Shown here: positions 34,903 to 43,897 of the stretch, piece by piece
Layout: each line of letters opens with the position of its first letter
Position numbering within the stretch: the first letter of the stretch is position 1
Assembly (NCBI RefSeq): GCF_029094525.1
Contig: NZ_CP119107.1
Span: 4,154,001 to 4,218,000 of the forward strand
Reading direction: 5' to 3'
DNA from: Pullulanibacillus sp. KACC 23026
Lineage (GTDB): Bacteria > Bacillota > Bacilli > Bacillales > Sporolactobacillaceae
Length of the DNA stretch: 64,000 nucleotides
Program-made: the position numbers and the translations under genes
Notes under the pieces: generated by a model
The model's input: only the letters and a program-made list of their open reading frames with translations
What the model was told of the DNA's origin: nothing
Databases searched by the model: none

Positions 34903-35030
34903 TACTTTGGCCGACGAAGTTAGCTGACGGGTAGGATGGCAAAGAAGAAGAATACATCCCTTCTACAAAATTGTAGAATTAACCCCAAGAGAAATTGGGT
35001 CCTCCGTTCTCGTATGAGACTAGGCATTGT
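34903..35030 (-). ncRNA. c-di-AMP (ydaO-yuaA) riboswitch
   Basis: The minus strand has the diagnostic 3' block ACCCGTCAGCTAACTTCGTCGG (34910-34932; the CGUCAGCUAAC core is highly conserved) and the 5' part ACGGAGGACCCAAT...CTTGGGGTTAATTC. It is followed by an intrinsic terminator and then a KimA/YdaO-like permease start. In B. subtilis ydaO this riboswitch turns off potassium importer genes when c-di-AMP is high. Here the controlled gene is truncated, so the switch is probably an orphan. Confidence 0.85.
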
Positions 35031-35089
35031 TTATTTACTTATGTCGTTGATGTTACTCCGAAGTAGTCAAACTGTAAAGAACTAATTTT

Positions 35090-35696
35090 TCATTTCAAAT
35101 AGTAATCAACTAAGTTTTTCACACTCAAATCTTGATTTGGATGTCCAATAACCCTGAAAGCTAATTTGGTATTTTCGTCAAATATTACATATTCATATTG
35201 ATCGATAGGGAATTCAACATGATTATATAGTTCTTCCTTTTCCACTTTACCTTCCCTTGCTATTTCCCTTAATTTGAAAACTTTTCTTTCGAGCCAATCC
35301 TGTCTTTTAAAGCCAGCCCTTGGTTTAAACCAATATGTTATTTTGACTTTAGTAAATGTTTTCTCGTAAAACCAATCTCCAACAACAGCAAGTTGATCTT
35401 CATCAAGATCTTCTAATATTAATTCAATCCCTACCTCAGGAAACTTTATTTTATCCGCATTAATATTCTCGTCTTCAATTATTTCTACAATAGAATGCTT
35501 AAAGTTGTCTTTCGTTTTTGAGTTTATATAAATCTTTTTTTAAACATAGTAATATCCTGGCTTAACACCAATCCCTATGCAATCAATAAGGTTAGACTTA
35601 CCAATATTATTTTCTCCAATAATTGTAGTAAATGGTTTTAGTGGTATTGAGAACCCCTTTTCACCAAAATTTCTATAGTTCCTTACACTCAATTTT
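35090..35696 (-). pseudogene. AAA/OLD-like ATPase remnant
   Basis: The first part reads KLSVRNYRNFGEKGFSIPLK, then the Walker A GENNIGKSNLID, then a stop. A second open stretch in another frame runs DNFKHSIVEIIEDENINADK, LILEDLDEDQLAVVGDWFYE, to VKNLVDYYLK with its stop at 35090. The combination resembles the N-terminal part of SMC-like or OLD-like ATPases from defence systems. No start codon has a good Shine-Dalgarno, and Walker B and Toprim parts are absent. Inactive remnant. Confidence 0.6.
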
Positions 35697-35699
35697 GAA

Positions 35700-36066
35700 A
35701 TTTACACAAAAAGCCCCTTATGTTTTTATAATTTACATCATTAAACTTCTACAAAAAAATATAAAAACATCCAAATTTTAGGTAAAAAACTAATAAATAA
35801 TAAATCAACATTGAAAAGTAACCAACTCTGCATTTCTATAAATTAAATTGATAACCTGGCTTGAATTTCTTGCAGGTCCGCCCGCCCTTTTTACTTTTTT
35901 GATTTTAATAAAATTGATATTTTATATCAACAGAGATAAACCTATACTTCCACAAATAAACTATGCATTTTTAGTGTTTTCCCGTTATATTTTTTTCAAT
36001 TCATACATATTTACAGCAGTACTACATCAAACTAACATTTAATCTGGTTGAAGAGGCTTGGTAATT
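35700..36066. other. Upstream region of the germination operon
   Basis: AT-rich with no convincing gene. A 64-codon frame at 35848-36042 has membrane-like residues but starts from a weak codon with no good Shine-Dalgarno. A sigma-G type promoter would be expected for a gerA operon, but I cannot point to one with confidence. Confidence 0.35.
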
Positions 36067-37539
36067 ATGACAATTGAAAACGAAATATACAATTCAATTG
36101 AAAAAAACGAATCGGAACTAAATCAAACTTTCAATAATTGTACTGACTTTGTCATCAAGAAAATTCAGTTATCCGAGATTCCTTGTTTCGTGGCTTTTTT
36201 TTCCGGGCTTGTCGACACTGAACAGTTAAATAACTTCTTAATACGGCCTATCATGGAAAGATCTCAAGAGAAACAGCCTTCTCCGCTTCCACACACCCTC
36301 CGAAAAAATAAGGAGAAACATTTAGAATTAATGCAGCAATTGAAAAGCGAACGGATTTCTCTTGAAAAAATTATGACAGTACATAAATTACGAGAAGCGA
36401 TTCAACATATCGCAGACGGCAAAGTGGCTTTCTTTATGGATGAATGCCCGATTGCTCTTATTTTGGACATCGGCAATTCAATTCAACGTTCACTCGAAGA
36501 ACCGAAAACAGAAGTCTCATTGCGGGGCACCTACATCTCTTTTATTGAAAAATTAGATATAAATATTGTGTTAATCCGCCAGATTATTCGTTCTCCTGCT
36601 CTTAAAGTTGAAAGCATGACCATCGGGACAATGACTAATACTCCTGTCGCTATGCTATATTTGCAAAACGTCGCTCCGGATTCATTAATACAGGAAACCA
36701 AGAGACGGTTGAGCAACGTTAAAGTGGACAGTATTCAAGACACAGGAAATTTGGCTGAGTTGATTTCCGATACACCGTATTTCCTATTCCCACGACTGTT
36801 GACTACAGAACGTCCGGATACTGCAGCATCGTCGTTGCTCGAAGGTAAAGTCCTCATCTTGATGAACGGAACCTCCAAAGCACTTGTGGCTCCGACTAAT
36901 TTCTGGGCACAGTTGCAAACGGTGGATGATTATTATTCCGGTGTATATGCAGCTATTTTCATGCGTTGGATGCGATTTTTTTTCACAATGATCACCTTTT
37001 TGCTTCCGGGCTTATTCGTAGCTTTCACCTCTTTCCATACTGAAATGATTCCGACCGATCTAGCCCTGACCATCACCGCATCGGAAGAACAGGTTCCTTT
37101 TCCAATTGTGGTTGAAGTATTTACAATGGAGATCATGTTTGAAGTAGTAAGGGAGGCTACTCTGCGTATGCCGAGAATGGTCGGCCAATCGATCGGCATA
37201 ATTGGCGCTTTGATTCTCGGTCAAGCTGCCATTCAGGCAGGAATTGTGTCGGCTCCGGTAGTTATTGTCGTCTCCGTTTGCGGAATATCTTCCTTTCTAA
37301 TTCCGCATATTACAATCAACTGGACCTTCCGCTTGTTAAAATATCCGTTTCTTCTGCTGTCATCGATGTTCGGCTTTTATGGTATAAGCGCGGGATTGAT
37401 TGCACTGCTCATACATCTGGTAAATTTAAAGTCTTTTGGACAAAACTATATGGAACCGTTAGCGCCTTTCCGAATGTCGTTTTTTCGAGATGTGATCTTC
37501 CGGATTCCATGGGGTAAACTAAAAAGATCTCCAAGGTGA
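36067..37539 (+). CDS. Spore germination receptor subunit A (GerA family)
   Basis: 490 residues from ATG 36067. A soluble N-terminal region of about 290 residues (KIQLSEIPCFVAFFSGLVD, GKVAFFMDECPIALILDIGN) is followed by about five membrane segments from FTMITFLLPGLFVAFTSF onward, with the conserved REATLRMPRMVGQSIGIIGA. It is the A subunit of a nutrient germinant receptor in the spore inner membrane, acting with the B and C subunits encoded next. AGAGG lies 12 bases upstream. The C-terminal cytoplasmic tail is short. Confidence 0.93.
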   Translation: MTIENEIYNSIEKNESELNQTFNNCTDFVIKKIQLSEIPCFVAFFSGLVDTEQLNNFLIRPIMERSQEKQPSPLPHTLRKNKEKHLELMQQLKSERISLEKIMTVHKLREAIQHIADGKVAFFMDECPIALILDIGNSIQRSLEEPKTEVSLRGTYISFIEKLDINIVLIRQIIRSPALKVESMTIGTMTNTPVAMLYLQNVAPDSLIQETKRRLSNVKVDSIQDTGNLAELISDTPYFLFPRLLTTERPDTAASSLLEGKVLILMNGTSKALVAPTNFWAQLQTVDDYYSGVYAAIFMRWMRFFFTMITFLLPGLFVAFTSFHTEMIPTDLALTITASEEQVPFPIVVEVFTMEIMFEVVREATLRMPRMVGQSIGIIGALILGQAAIQAGIVSAPVVIVVSVCGISSFLIPHITINWTFRLLKYPFLLLSSMFGFYGISAGLIALLIHLVNLKSFGQNYMEPLAPFRMSFFRDVIFRIPWGKLKRSPR

Positions 37540-37567
37540 AAGATCATTTCTACCAGCAGGTGAATTC

Positions 37568-38710
37568 ATGAAAAAAATCATCATGCTTAGTATGTTTCTA
37601 ATAGTTCTACTTACCACGAGCGGTTGCTGGGATTACTACAGAATCGAAAATTTAGCTTTTGTCATGGCAGTCGGTTTTGACAAGGCAGAAAACGGCAAGA
37701 CTAAGTCCACCTATCAAATTGCCCTGCCATCCGCATTATCTCTGACAGGGAATGGGGGAGACAAGCAGCCGATATTGGTCCTGACAGCAGAAGGGAAAGA
37801 CGCAGTGGAAGCAGAAGCTAAAATCCAAAGCCAGCTTTCACGCAAACTCTCTTTCAGCCATCTCTCCTTAGTCATTTTTGGAGAACAATTTGCAAGACAA
37901 GGAATAAAAGCTAACCGCGATGTGCTTTTGCGTTCCCCTTATTCTCGGATAAACATGTTTGTGGTGACTAGCAAGGGCTCCACAGCGCAACAAGTGCTAC
38001 AGACTCCTTATCCACTAGAACGCGTCCCTATCCTGGGTCTCAAGAAGATGCTGAACCTAGAAGGTAACAGAATCCTTATGTTCGATGAATTTTTAACTTT
38101 GCTTTCTTCCTCATCTCATGAACAATCTGCCTATTCGAAGGCTATCCGAATAAGCAATATGTCTTTTCCACCGGGTAAAATATTTGATACGGACGAAATC
38201 GCAGTGTACAGGAAAGAAAAACTAGCTGGTTTTCTTAACAGTCAGCAGGTGATCGAATTGTCCAGTTTATGGGGTTCGATCTCTCAGAAAAGCAAAACAT
38301 ATCCATTCGGAACGAACGAAACGATGGGCATAGAATTTTTGGACAGCAAATCACACGTTGAAATCAGAGTAAAAGAAGATCGTCCTCACATTAAAGTGAA
38401 TCTGAATTTCAATTGCCAAGTAATAGAAAATAATACGTCTATAAAATTAGCTGATCAAAAAGATTTGCAAAAAGCTCAGGAAAAACTGGATGTACTAATG
38501 AAAAAAAATGCAGAACTAACAATGCATATTTTACAGAAAAAAATGAAATCGGACATTTGGGGTTTTGGAAAAATGGTACATGATCAGGATCCTGTATTAT
38601 GGAAAAACATAAAGAAAAATTGGTATAGTATCTATCCCGAAATTCCGATCGAGGTGGATGTAAAAGTGAATCTTCTGATGCAAGGTCGGATTCAATCTAC
38701 CCAAAGATAA
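37568..38710 (+). CDS. Spore germination receptor subunit C (Ger(x)C lipoprotein)
   Basis: 380 residues. A lipoprotein signal peptide with lipobox LTTSGC (Cys20) anchors it to the outer face of the spore inner membrane. Then the family pattern GCWDYYRIENLAFVMAVGFD and FSHLSLVIFGEQFARQGI. The C-terminal QKKMKSDIWGFGKMVHDQDP with W...Y helix is the usual GerC end. It starts 28 bases after the A subunit gene. Confidence 0.92.
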   Translation: MKKIIMLSMFLIVLLTTSGCWDYYRIENLAFVMAVGFDKAENGKTKSTYQIALPSALSLTGNGGDKQPILVLTAEGKDAVEAEAKIQSQLSRKLSFSHLSLVIFGEQFARQGIKANRDVLLRSPYSRINMFVVTSKGSTAQQVLQTPYPLERVPILGLKKMLNLEGNRILMFDEFLTLLSSSSHEQSAYSKAIRISNMSFPPGKIFDTDEIAVYRKEKLAGFLNSQQVIELSSLWGSISQKSKTYPFGTNETMGIEFLDSKSHVEIRVKEDRPHIKVNLNFNCQVIENNTSIKLADQKDLQKAQEKLDVLMKKNAELTMHILQKKMKSDIWGFGKMVHDQDPVLWKNIKKNWYSIYPEIPIEVDVKVNLLMQGRIQSTQR

Positions 38711-38723
38711 GGAGACTTTCGTT

Positions 38724-39815
38724 TTGCGTATTTCAGGGTTGCAGCTTTTCTGGATGATAACTGGGATGGAAATTGGAATGACAACTTTGCTGACATTCAA
38801 TCCCGCATTGCAGTCAGCGAAACAAGATGCATGGATTTCCGTTCTTGTCGCGGAGATGATCGTATTCCTCATCGGGCTCGTCACCTACTATTTATGTCTT
38901 TTATATCCTGCACAAACTTTGGTGCAATTCAGCAGGACCATTCTGGGCAAATGGCTTGGTAGCTTTATCGTCTTCTTCTATATAATTCAATGGTACTCGA
39001 TCATTCCAGTCGTGTTGAGGCAATACTCTGACTTAATCAAGCTAATTTTACTCCCACATACCCCAGTAATCGTCATTATGGCGATCATGCTTATCCTTGT
39101 TATTTATGCAGTTGCAAAAGGTGGAATTGAAGGCATTGCCCGATGCAGTGAAGTTATGGTACCGGTCATAATTATTTGTATTATCATTATTCTATTGTTG
39201 AGTTGGCCCAACATTCGTATTAGTAGATTGATGCCAATCCTAGCTGATAGGGGTGCTGGCCCCATTGTGAAGGGAGCGTTACCGGTCGCTTCTTATCTCG
39301 GGCATGCGTTAGATTTGACGACACTTTGCGCATTTCTCCAGAACTCGCGCAAACAGCTGCGCTACGGATTATGGGGGGTTTATTTCTCTTGCATTCTCGT
39401 GTTACTTTCTATGTTGATGACTATACTGACTATTAATGAAGGGCTGTGGTCAAAAGAATGGTATCCGTTCTTTTTGATGTCAGGTAAAGTCAGAATTGCC
39501 AACTTTATTGAAAACATGGACCCACTCGTCGTCATTATCTGGATTTCGAGTGTGTTTACAAAACTTTCGATTTATTTCTTTATCGCTTGTTACGGCACTG
39601 CGCAGTGGTTCGGTATAAAAAACTGGAGAGTGTTCATCTGGATATTAGCCCCGTGTATGCTCGTACTCGGCATCCTGCCTAGAAACATGTACGAATCGAC
39701 AACCCTTTTTCTAAATTATTACTGGGTGCCTTGGGTGTTGTCAGTTAATATGTTCCTACTCCCTTTGCTGCTGTTGCTCATCGGTAGTATTCGCAAACGG
39801 ATTAATCGTGCATAA
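38724..39815 (+). CDS. Spore germination receptor subunit B (endospore germination permease)
   Basis: 363 residues, about ten membrane segments, APC-superfamily fold: ISGLQLFWMITGMEIGMTTL at the N-terminus and ending IRKRINRA. It is the candidate germinant-binding subunit. The TTG start has AAGGAGA eight bases upstream, overlapping the C-subunit stop region. Gene order A-C-B is one of the arrangements seen in Bacillales. Confidence 0.92.
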   Translation: MRISGLQLFWMITGMEIGMTTLLTFNPALQSAKQDAWISVLVAEMIVFLIGLVTYYLCLLYPAQTLVQFSRTILGKWLGSFIVFFYIIQWYSIIPVVLRQYSDLIKLILLPHTPVIVIMAIMLILVIYAVAKGGIEGIARCSEVMVPVIIICIIIILLLSWPNIRISRLMPILADRGAGPIVKGALPVASYLGHALDLTTLCAFLQNSRKQLRYGLWGVYFSCILVLLSMLMTILTINEGLWSKEWYPFFLMSGKVRIANFIENMDPLVVIIWISSVFTKLSIYFFIACYGTAQWFGIKNWRVFIWILAPCMLVLGILPRNMYESTTLFLNYYWVPWVLSVNMFLLPLLLLLIGSIRKRINRA

Positions 39816-40979
39816 ACTAGAAGAAATTCAAAAATAATGTCTTTGGTCAGAGTGGCCAACATCTGTAGCTTCAAGGTAGATTGGAACTGCCGTCCGGTTG
39901 TAATCCAGATTGTTGTCTAGCGCACGAATCGCGTTCCGTGGGAAATGATATTCGATTTATTCAATTCACTGCTGTATTTTAATCACAAAATATGGAACTC
40001 AAAGTGGTCCCGAATAACCAGAGCGTATCCTTTCCGAAATATATGAATGGTTACGTAGCCGCTAATTGTGCTCGTTTAGGCAATTTCAGTAAGCTCTTAT
40101 GTAGTTCCTGGAAAAAAATTTAAAAATCACATGTAATTGAAAATTTTGGTTAAAAAAAATAAAGTTAGTTTGGTAATTTACTTACTTAAAATTAACAATA
40201 TAGAGGTCAAACAATCTTCAATCTTCAATTATCCTGAACTGTTAATTTACAGAACGGAATCCTTTGAATTTCCCTTATGTGTTCGTAATATCGATAATGT
40301 TGTTGTTGATGAAATAGTTGTAGGAAATGCATGGTGTTGCCTCTGTTAAGGTTGACAATCTGCTTGATGCTATCTGTTCAAACCTGTCCTTCTGCGCTGC
40401 TCCTACTTTCACGTTTCGTCCACATACAGCCTACCTCCCCGAAAAAAATGCTGAATCTACCGTAATAATGGAGGGGTGTTCACTCTCAACAAAAGCTCCA
40501 AAACGCTCAAACTCCGTTGAATTGTTCGAACTCCTCACATTTATAATTGGCTTGATAACACCTTCTATAAGGCAACTATACGAAGCAGTCCCCTACCCTA
40601 CTGATCCCTACAAAAAAGTAAACCTTAAAAGTAGAACCCAAAAAATAAATTAAAAAAATAGAACTCCTAAAAAGAAATCCCAAAAAATCTTAGTATATGA
40701 ATGTTCTAAATTAACTATAGCAAACAAAATGAGACATTAGTCTATTACCCTAAAAAAATTTTTCGATTCTGCTTTACAATTACTATGAAGACAATAAAAA
40801 TAGCGTGTTAACTATAAGTTTTCACTCCTTCTTTTGGTGGTCTTATTAAACTAAAGCTTCAGTTAGCTAAACAACCTCAACCACCCTTGTTACATTAAAA
40901 ATTAGATTAAAGTGGTTAAATCGGCATAGAAAGTTAAAAATAATTGTAGTTCATGTTAAACAATTAACGAGGTGAAAAA
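39816..40979. other. Gene-poor, decayed stretch
   Basis: No intact gene is supported. The region 39830-40100 is without coherent frames. A 70-codon frame at 40137-40349 (KVSLVIYLLKINNIEVKQSS) has coding-like residues but starts from TTG with no good Shine-Dalgarno. On the minus strand 40340-40600 a broken frame reads NNSTEFERFGAFVESEHPSI, which might be a gene remnant. The Shine-Dalgarno CGAGGTG for the sulfite oxidase gene is at 40969. Confidence 0.4.
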
Positions 40980-42074
40980 ATGGAACGTGACATTGAACGT
41001 AACATTGATCTAGTACCACTGTCCTTCTTTCCGTCAGAAAATCTTGAATTTCCAATAATTTCAGATGCTCCTACTATTACACCAAATGAATTATTTTACG
41101 TTAGAAACCATTTCGATTATCCAAAAGTTGATTTGGATAGCTGGACGCTTACAATTGAAGGTATGGTAAATCACCCCATTGAATTATCCTATTTAGATTT
41201 AAAAAATATGACTAAGTACGTGGTTCCAGTAACGCTAGAATGTGCTGGAGATTAACGTTCTTTATTTAAAAAGAAAGCACAGGGGAACCAATTTGGTCTG
41301 GGTGCCATAAGCCATTCGGTTTGGGGTGGTGTACGATTAAAGGATGTATTGGATAAAACGGGAATTTCTCCAAATGCTACTGAAATTGTTTTTGAAGGGT
41401 TGGACTTTGGTCAACGAAAGGACATGCAAGCACCTGTCTCCTTCGAACGAAGTCTTCCCTTAGAAAAAAGTATTCATCCTGACACCTTATTGGCCTATGA
41501 AATGAATGGTGAGCAACTCCCATACAAACATGGTTTTCCTTTAAGGTTAATCGTTCCCGGTTGGTACGCTGTCGCATCTGTTAAATGGTTAAACAAAATA
41601 AAATTAATAGATAAGCCGTTCATGGGTCCTTTTCAAAGTATAGATTATGTCATCTTAAAGAAACCAAACGATTTCAAACATGTAGAACCCGTAACACAAG
41701 TTTTAATTAATTCAACAATAGCATCTCCAACCGAAGAGCAAGAGATTGGATTAGGAAAAAATACAATTACTGGTTATGCGTGGGCTGGAGAACAATCAGT
41801 TAAAACAGTAGAAGTTAGTACGGACGGGGGAAGAAACTGGAGTCCTGCAACTTTAATTGACCCTGATGTTCCATATTCGTGGAGAAAATGGTCGTTTGAT
41901 TGGGAGGTACAAAAACCCGGCGAATACACAATAATGTCTAAAGCCATCAATGAACTCAACGAGGAGCAACCTCTAAAAGCGAAATGGAATGTTAAAGGTT
42001 ATCAAAATAACTCCATTCATTCCATTCGTGTTCATGTCATTGACCCAAAATTAGTTCAGTCAATTTTACATTAA
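40980..42074 (+). pseudogene. Sulfite-oxidase-family molybdopterin enzyme, in-frame stop
   Basis: Together about 364 codons. The first part (ATG 40980) ends VPVTLECAGD then TAA at 41253-41255; the same frame goes on RSLFKKKAQGNQFGLGAISH and through GWYAVASVKWLNKIKLIDKP to a C-terminal dimerisation domain (VKTVEVSTDGGRNWSPATLI). The family motif is LECAGN(K/R)R, so the stop replaces a Lys codon (AAA to TAA) next to the Mo-binding Cys. Intact homologues oxidise sulfite or reduce sulfoxides. The gene is dead unless the base is wrong. Confidence 0.85.
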
Positions 42075-42085
42075 ACAACAGAAAA

Positions 42086-42132
42086 GAAAGAGCGAATATC
42101 CTTTTAAGATACGTTCTTTCTTCTTTGTATTT
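42086..42132 (+). terminator. Terminator-like hairpin
   Basis: GAAAGAGCGaATATC pairs imperfectly with GATACGTTCTTTC, followed by TTCTTTGTATTTT, 12 bases after the sulfite oxidase stop. Confidence 0.6.
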
Positions 42133-42217
42133 TAACCTCTTTATTAAACAATACTGAATCGAAAAAGACGCTATTTTCATAGTGTCTATTTAACAAAACT
42201 CCCCTTACCTAAACGTT

Positions 42218-42406
42218 TTATTTCCACTCAATCTTATTCTCTAGATCCTTCCTAATCTGCAGTGCAGCACTTAACAATCCTCGTTCTTCTTCATCACCTG
42301 AAGCAAAGTTATACGACTCCATCCACTCAATGCACTCGACAACCGCAAACTCCAAAGCCAAAAATAGCGTTTCAACCTTTAGGTTCAACGCTTTTGCATC
42401 TCCCAA
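42218..42406 (-). CDS. Small hypothetical protein
   Basis: 62 codons, helical and acidic (LALEFAVVECIEWMESYNFA, EERGLLSAALQIRKDLENKI). The start may be a TTG at 42388 behind GGGAG. Nothing in it is recognised. It lies between a decayed sulfite oxidase and a chimeric gene, so it may be a remnant. Confidence 0.4.
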   Translation of the reverse strand: MGDAKALNLKVETLFLALEFAVVECIEWMESYNFASGDEEERGLLSAALQIRKDLENKIEWK

Positions 42407-42414
42407 AATAGCTT

Positions 42415-42449
42415 CTTCTTAAACTAAATCTCATCTTTAGTTTAAGAAG
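42415..42449. terminator. Perfect 14-bp palindrome
   Basis: CTTCTTAAACTAAA (42415-42428), loop TCTCATC, and the exact complement (42436-42449). It overlaps the last codons of the chimeric gene. It may act as a terminator on the minus strand. Confidence 0.55.
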
Positions 42450-42942
42450 TAATGTACCTTATTGCTTGTTCAACTAATTTATCAGTCTCTAATGTTGTAT
42501 CAAGAACAAGTTCATCGGTTAAAATACCCATACGCACTTTTGAATAATATTCCTCTAATTCTTCAACGTCAGTTAATAATTGATTTGGCAATAGGTTTAA
42601 TTTTCTTTTATTTAAACGTTCTGCCCAAACTGTTTTATCCTTACACATACATAGGATTGTTTTCAATTCACCTTGTCGCTGTGTAACCCAAGACTCTAAC
42701 ATCTCAACGTCATCCAAGTTGTTATATCCAAAATCGACAATTATATCGGCACCGCATTCTAATGAAGATGAAAGTAATTTATAAAGAATATCAAAACAGA
42801 TTTTATTGCAATAGTACGATCCATTAACGTCTTCCATAGGGTTGTTTATAATGAAACTCTCGTTTTCTAGAAAATTGAAAAACGCTCTGACTGCTCGTAG
42901 TGTTGCGTTTATGGTCGTCTCTTTACGTCCCTTATCCATCAT
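42442..42942 (-). CDS. Chimeric ORF: integrase SAM-like segment fused to a kinase-like C-terminus
   Basis: 166 codons. The first 39 (GRKETTINATLRAVRAFFNF, IINNPMEDV) belong to the core-binding domain of a tyrosine recombinase whose gene continues upstream. From about codon 40 the sequence changes to LLSSSLECGADIIVDFGYNN, LESWVTQRQGELKTILCMCK and VLDTTLETDKLVEQAIRYI, the C-terminal two thirds of a P-loop kinase (AAA_33 type) whose Walker A is missing. An in-frame deletion fusion is the simplest explanation. Probably not functional. Confidence 0.6.
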   Translation of the reverse strand: MMDKGRKETTINATLRAVRAFFNFLENESFIINNPMEDVNGSYYCNKICFDILYKLLSSSLECGADIIVDFGYNNLDDVEMLESWVTQRQGELKTILCMCKDKTVWAERLNKRKLNLLPNQLLTDVEELEEYYSKVRMGILTDELVLDTTLETDKLVEQAIRYITS

Positions 42943-43190
42943 GTAAAGTATGACGTTTTCTCTAATTGTGTCCTTTGTTATTTTGGACGGAGACGTTTCT
43001 AGATCTTGTCGTTCGAGAATTTCACGTACAGTCGTTAATTCGTTTTTGTAATAATGAGAGGTCGTCTCACTAAGGTTGCGTATTTTAAGTCACTTAAGAA
43101 CAAGTGCGAGCCTTCTTCAAATGTCCTTACTTCATGAATAGGATGTAGACCTTCCAAGTTTAACGAAATTGCGTTTTTTCTACGTGCCAT
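42826..43190 (-). pseudogene. Tyrosine recombinase (integrase) N-terminal remnant
   Basis: Starts at ATG 43190 with GGGGAAGGAAT upstream: RRKNAISLNLEGLHPIHEVR, GSHLFLSDLKYAT, then a one-base frameshift near 43068 into SETTSHYYKNELTTVREILE, RQDLETSPSKITKDTIRENV, ending in the part shared with the chimeric ORF. This is the arm-binding and core-binding region of an integrase; the catalytic domain is missing. It lies 170 bases from tRNA-Leu(CAA), the expected place for the integrase of an element using that tRNA. Confidence 0.75.
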
Positions 43191-43362
43191 ATTCCTTCCC
43201 CTTCCATTTGCTAGACGAATAGTGCGAATAGGAAAACGTGCAGTCACACTATTATCGTTGCGTACTATTTTAAATCGACGCATAGACCCCAATTAACGAA
43301 AAAACGCCGACCTCACATAACGTGAAATTAGCGTTAAATCAACGTAAATATACGGTTTTAAG

Positions 43363-43415
43363 ATACCGGTGGTCGGGGTCGAACCGACACTCCGTGAGGA
43401 ACACGATTTTGAGTC
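43363..43415. other. Attachment-site copy inside tRNA-Leu(CAA)
   Basis: The 53-bp sequence identical to 15410-15462; it spans the 3' end, T arm, variable arm and anticodon stem-loop of the intact tRNA gene. Confidence 0.85.
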
Positions 43416-43446
43416 GTGCGCGTCTGCCAATTCCGCCACACCGGCA
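43364..43446 (-). tRNA. tRNA-Leu (CAA)
   Basis: Full cloverleaf with TGCCGGT/ACCGGTA acceptor stem, long variable arm and anticodon loop ACTCAAAAT. Last gene of the tRNA cluster. CCA is not encoded. Confidence 0.93.
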
Positions 43447-43463
43447 CGTTAAAAATATAATAG

Positions 43464-43538
43464 TGGAGGCGGCAACCGGATTCGAACCGGTGGATAAGGG
43501 TTTTGCAGACCCGTGCCTTACCACTTGGCTATGCCGCC
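43464..43538 (-). tRNA. tRNA-Cys (GCA)
   Basis: Acceptor GGCGGCA/TGCCGCC, anticodon loop TCTGCAAA, T loop GGTTCGAATCC, encoded CCA. Confidence 0.95.
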
Positions 43539-43559
43539 AAAAACTTATCAAATTATAGA

Positions 43560-43634
43560 TGGAGCGGAAGACGGGATTCGAACCCGCGACCCCCACCTTG
43601 GCAAGGTGATGTTCTACCACTGAACTACTTCCGC
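43560..43634 (-). tRNA. tRNA-Gly (GCC)
   Basis: Acceptor GCGGAAG/CTTCCGC, anticodon loop TTGCCAA, encoded CCA. Confidence 0.95.
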
Positions 43635-43643
43635 ATTATAAAA

Positions 43644-43718
43644 TGGCTGGCCCACCTGGATTCGAACCAGGGCATGACGGAATCAAAATCCGTTGCCTTA
43701 CCGCTTGGCTATGGGCCA
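43644..43718 (-). tRNA. tRNA-Gln (TTG)
   Basis: Acceptor TGGCCCA/TGGGCCA, anticodon loop TTTTGAT, encoded CCA. Confidence 0.95.
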
Positions 43719-43728
43719 ATGTATGGAA

Positions 43729-43805
43729 TGGGGCGGCTGATGGGAATCGAACCCACGAATGTCGGAACCACAATCCGATGCGTTAACCACTTCGCCACAG
43801 CCGCC
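43729..43805 (-). tRNA. tRNA-His (GTG)
   Basis: Extra 5' G typical of tRNA-His, anticodon loop TTGTGGT, encoded CCA. Confidence 0.95.
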
Positions 43806-43819
43806 ATAAGGTGCTATTA

Positions 43820-43893
43820 TGGCAGGGGCAGTAGGAATCGAACCCACACTGGAGGTTTTGGAGACCTCTGTTCTACCGTTAAACTATGCCCCT
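43820..43893 (-). tRNA. tRNA-Trp (CCA)
   Basis: Acceptor AGGGGCA/TGCCCCT, anticodon loop CTCCAAA, encoded CCA end. Confidence 0.95.
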
Positions 43894-43897
43894 ATGA

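Noticed and set aside
35848-36042. 64-codon hydrophobic frame before the germination operon
   Set aside because: Weak start and AT-rich sequence, so chance hydrophobicity is likely.
40327-40653. 108-codon plus-strand frame
   Set aside because: The opposite strand looks more protein-like, and no Shine-Dalgarno is present.
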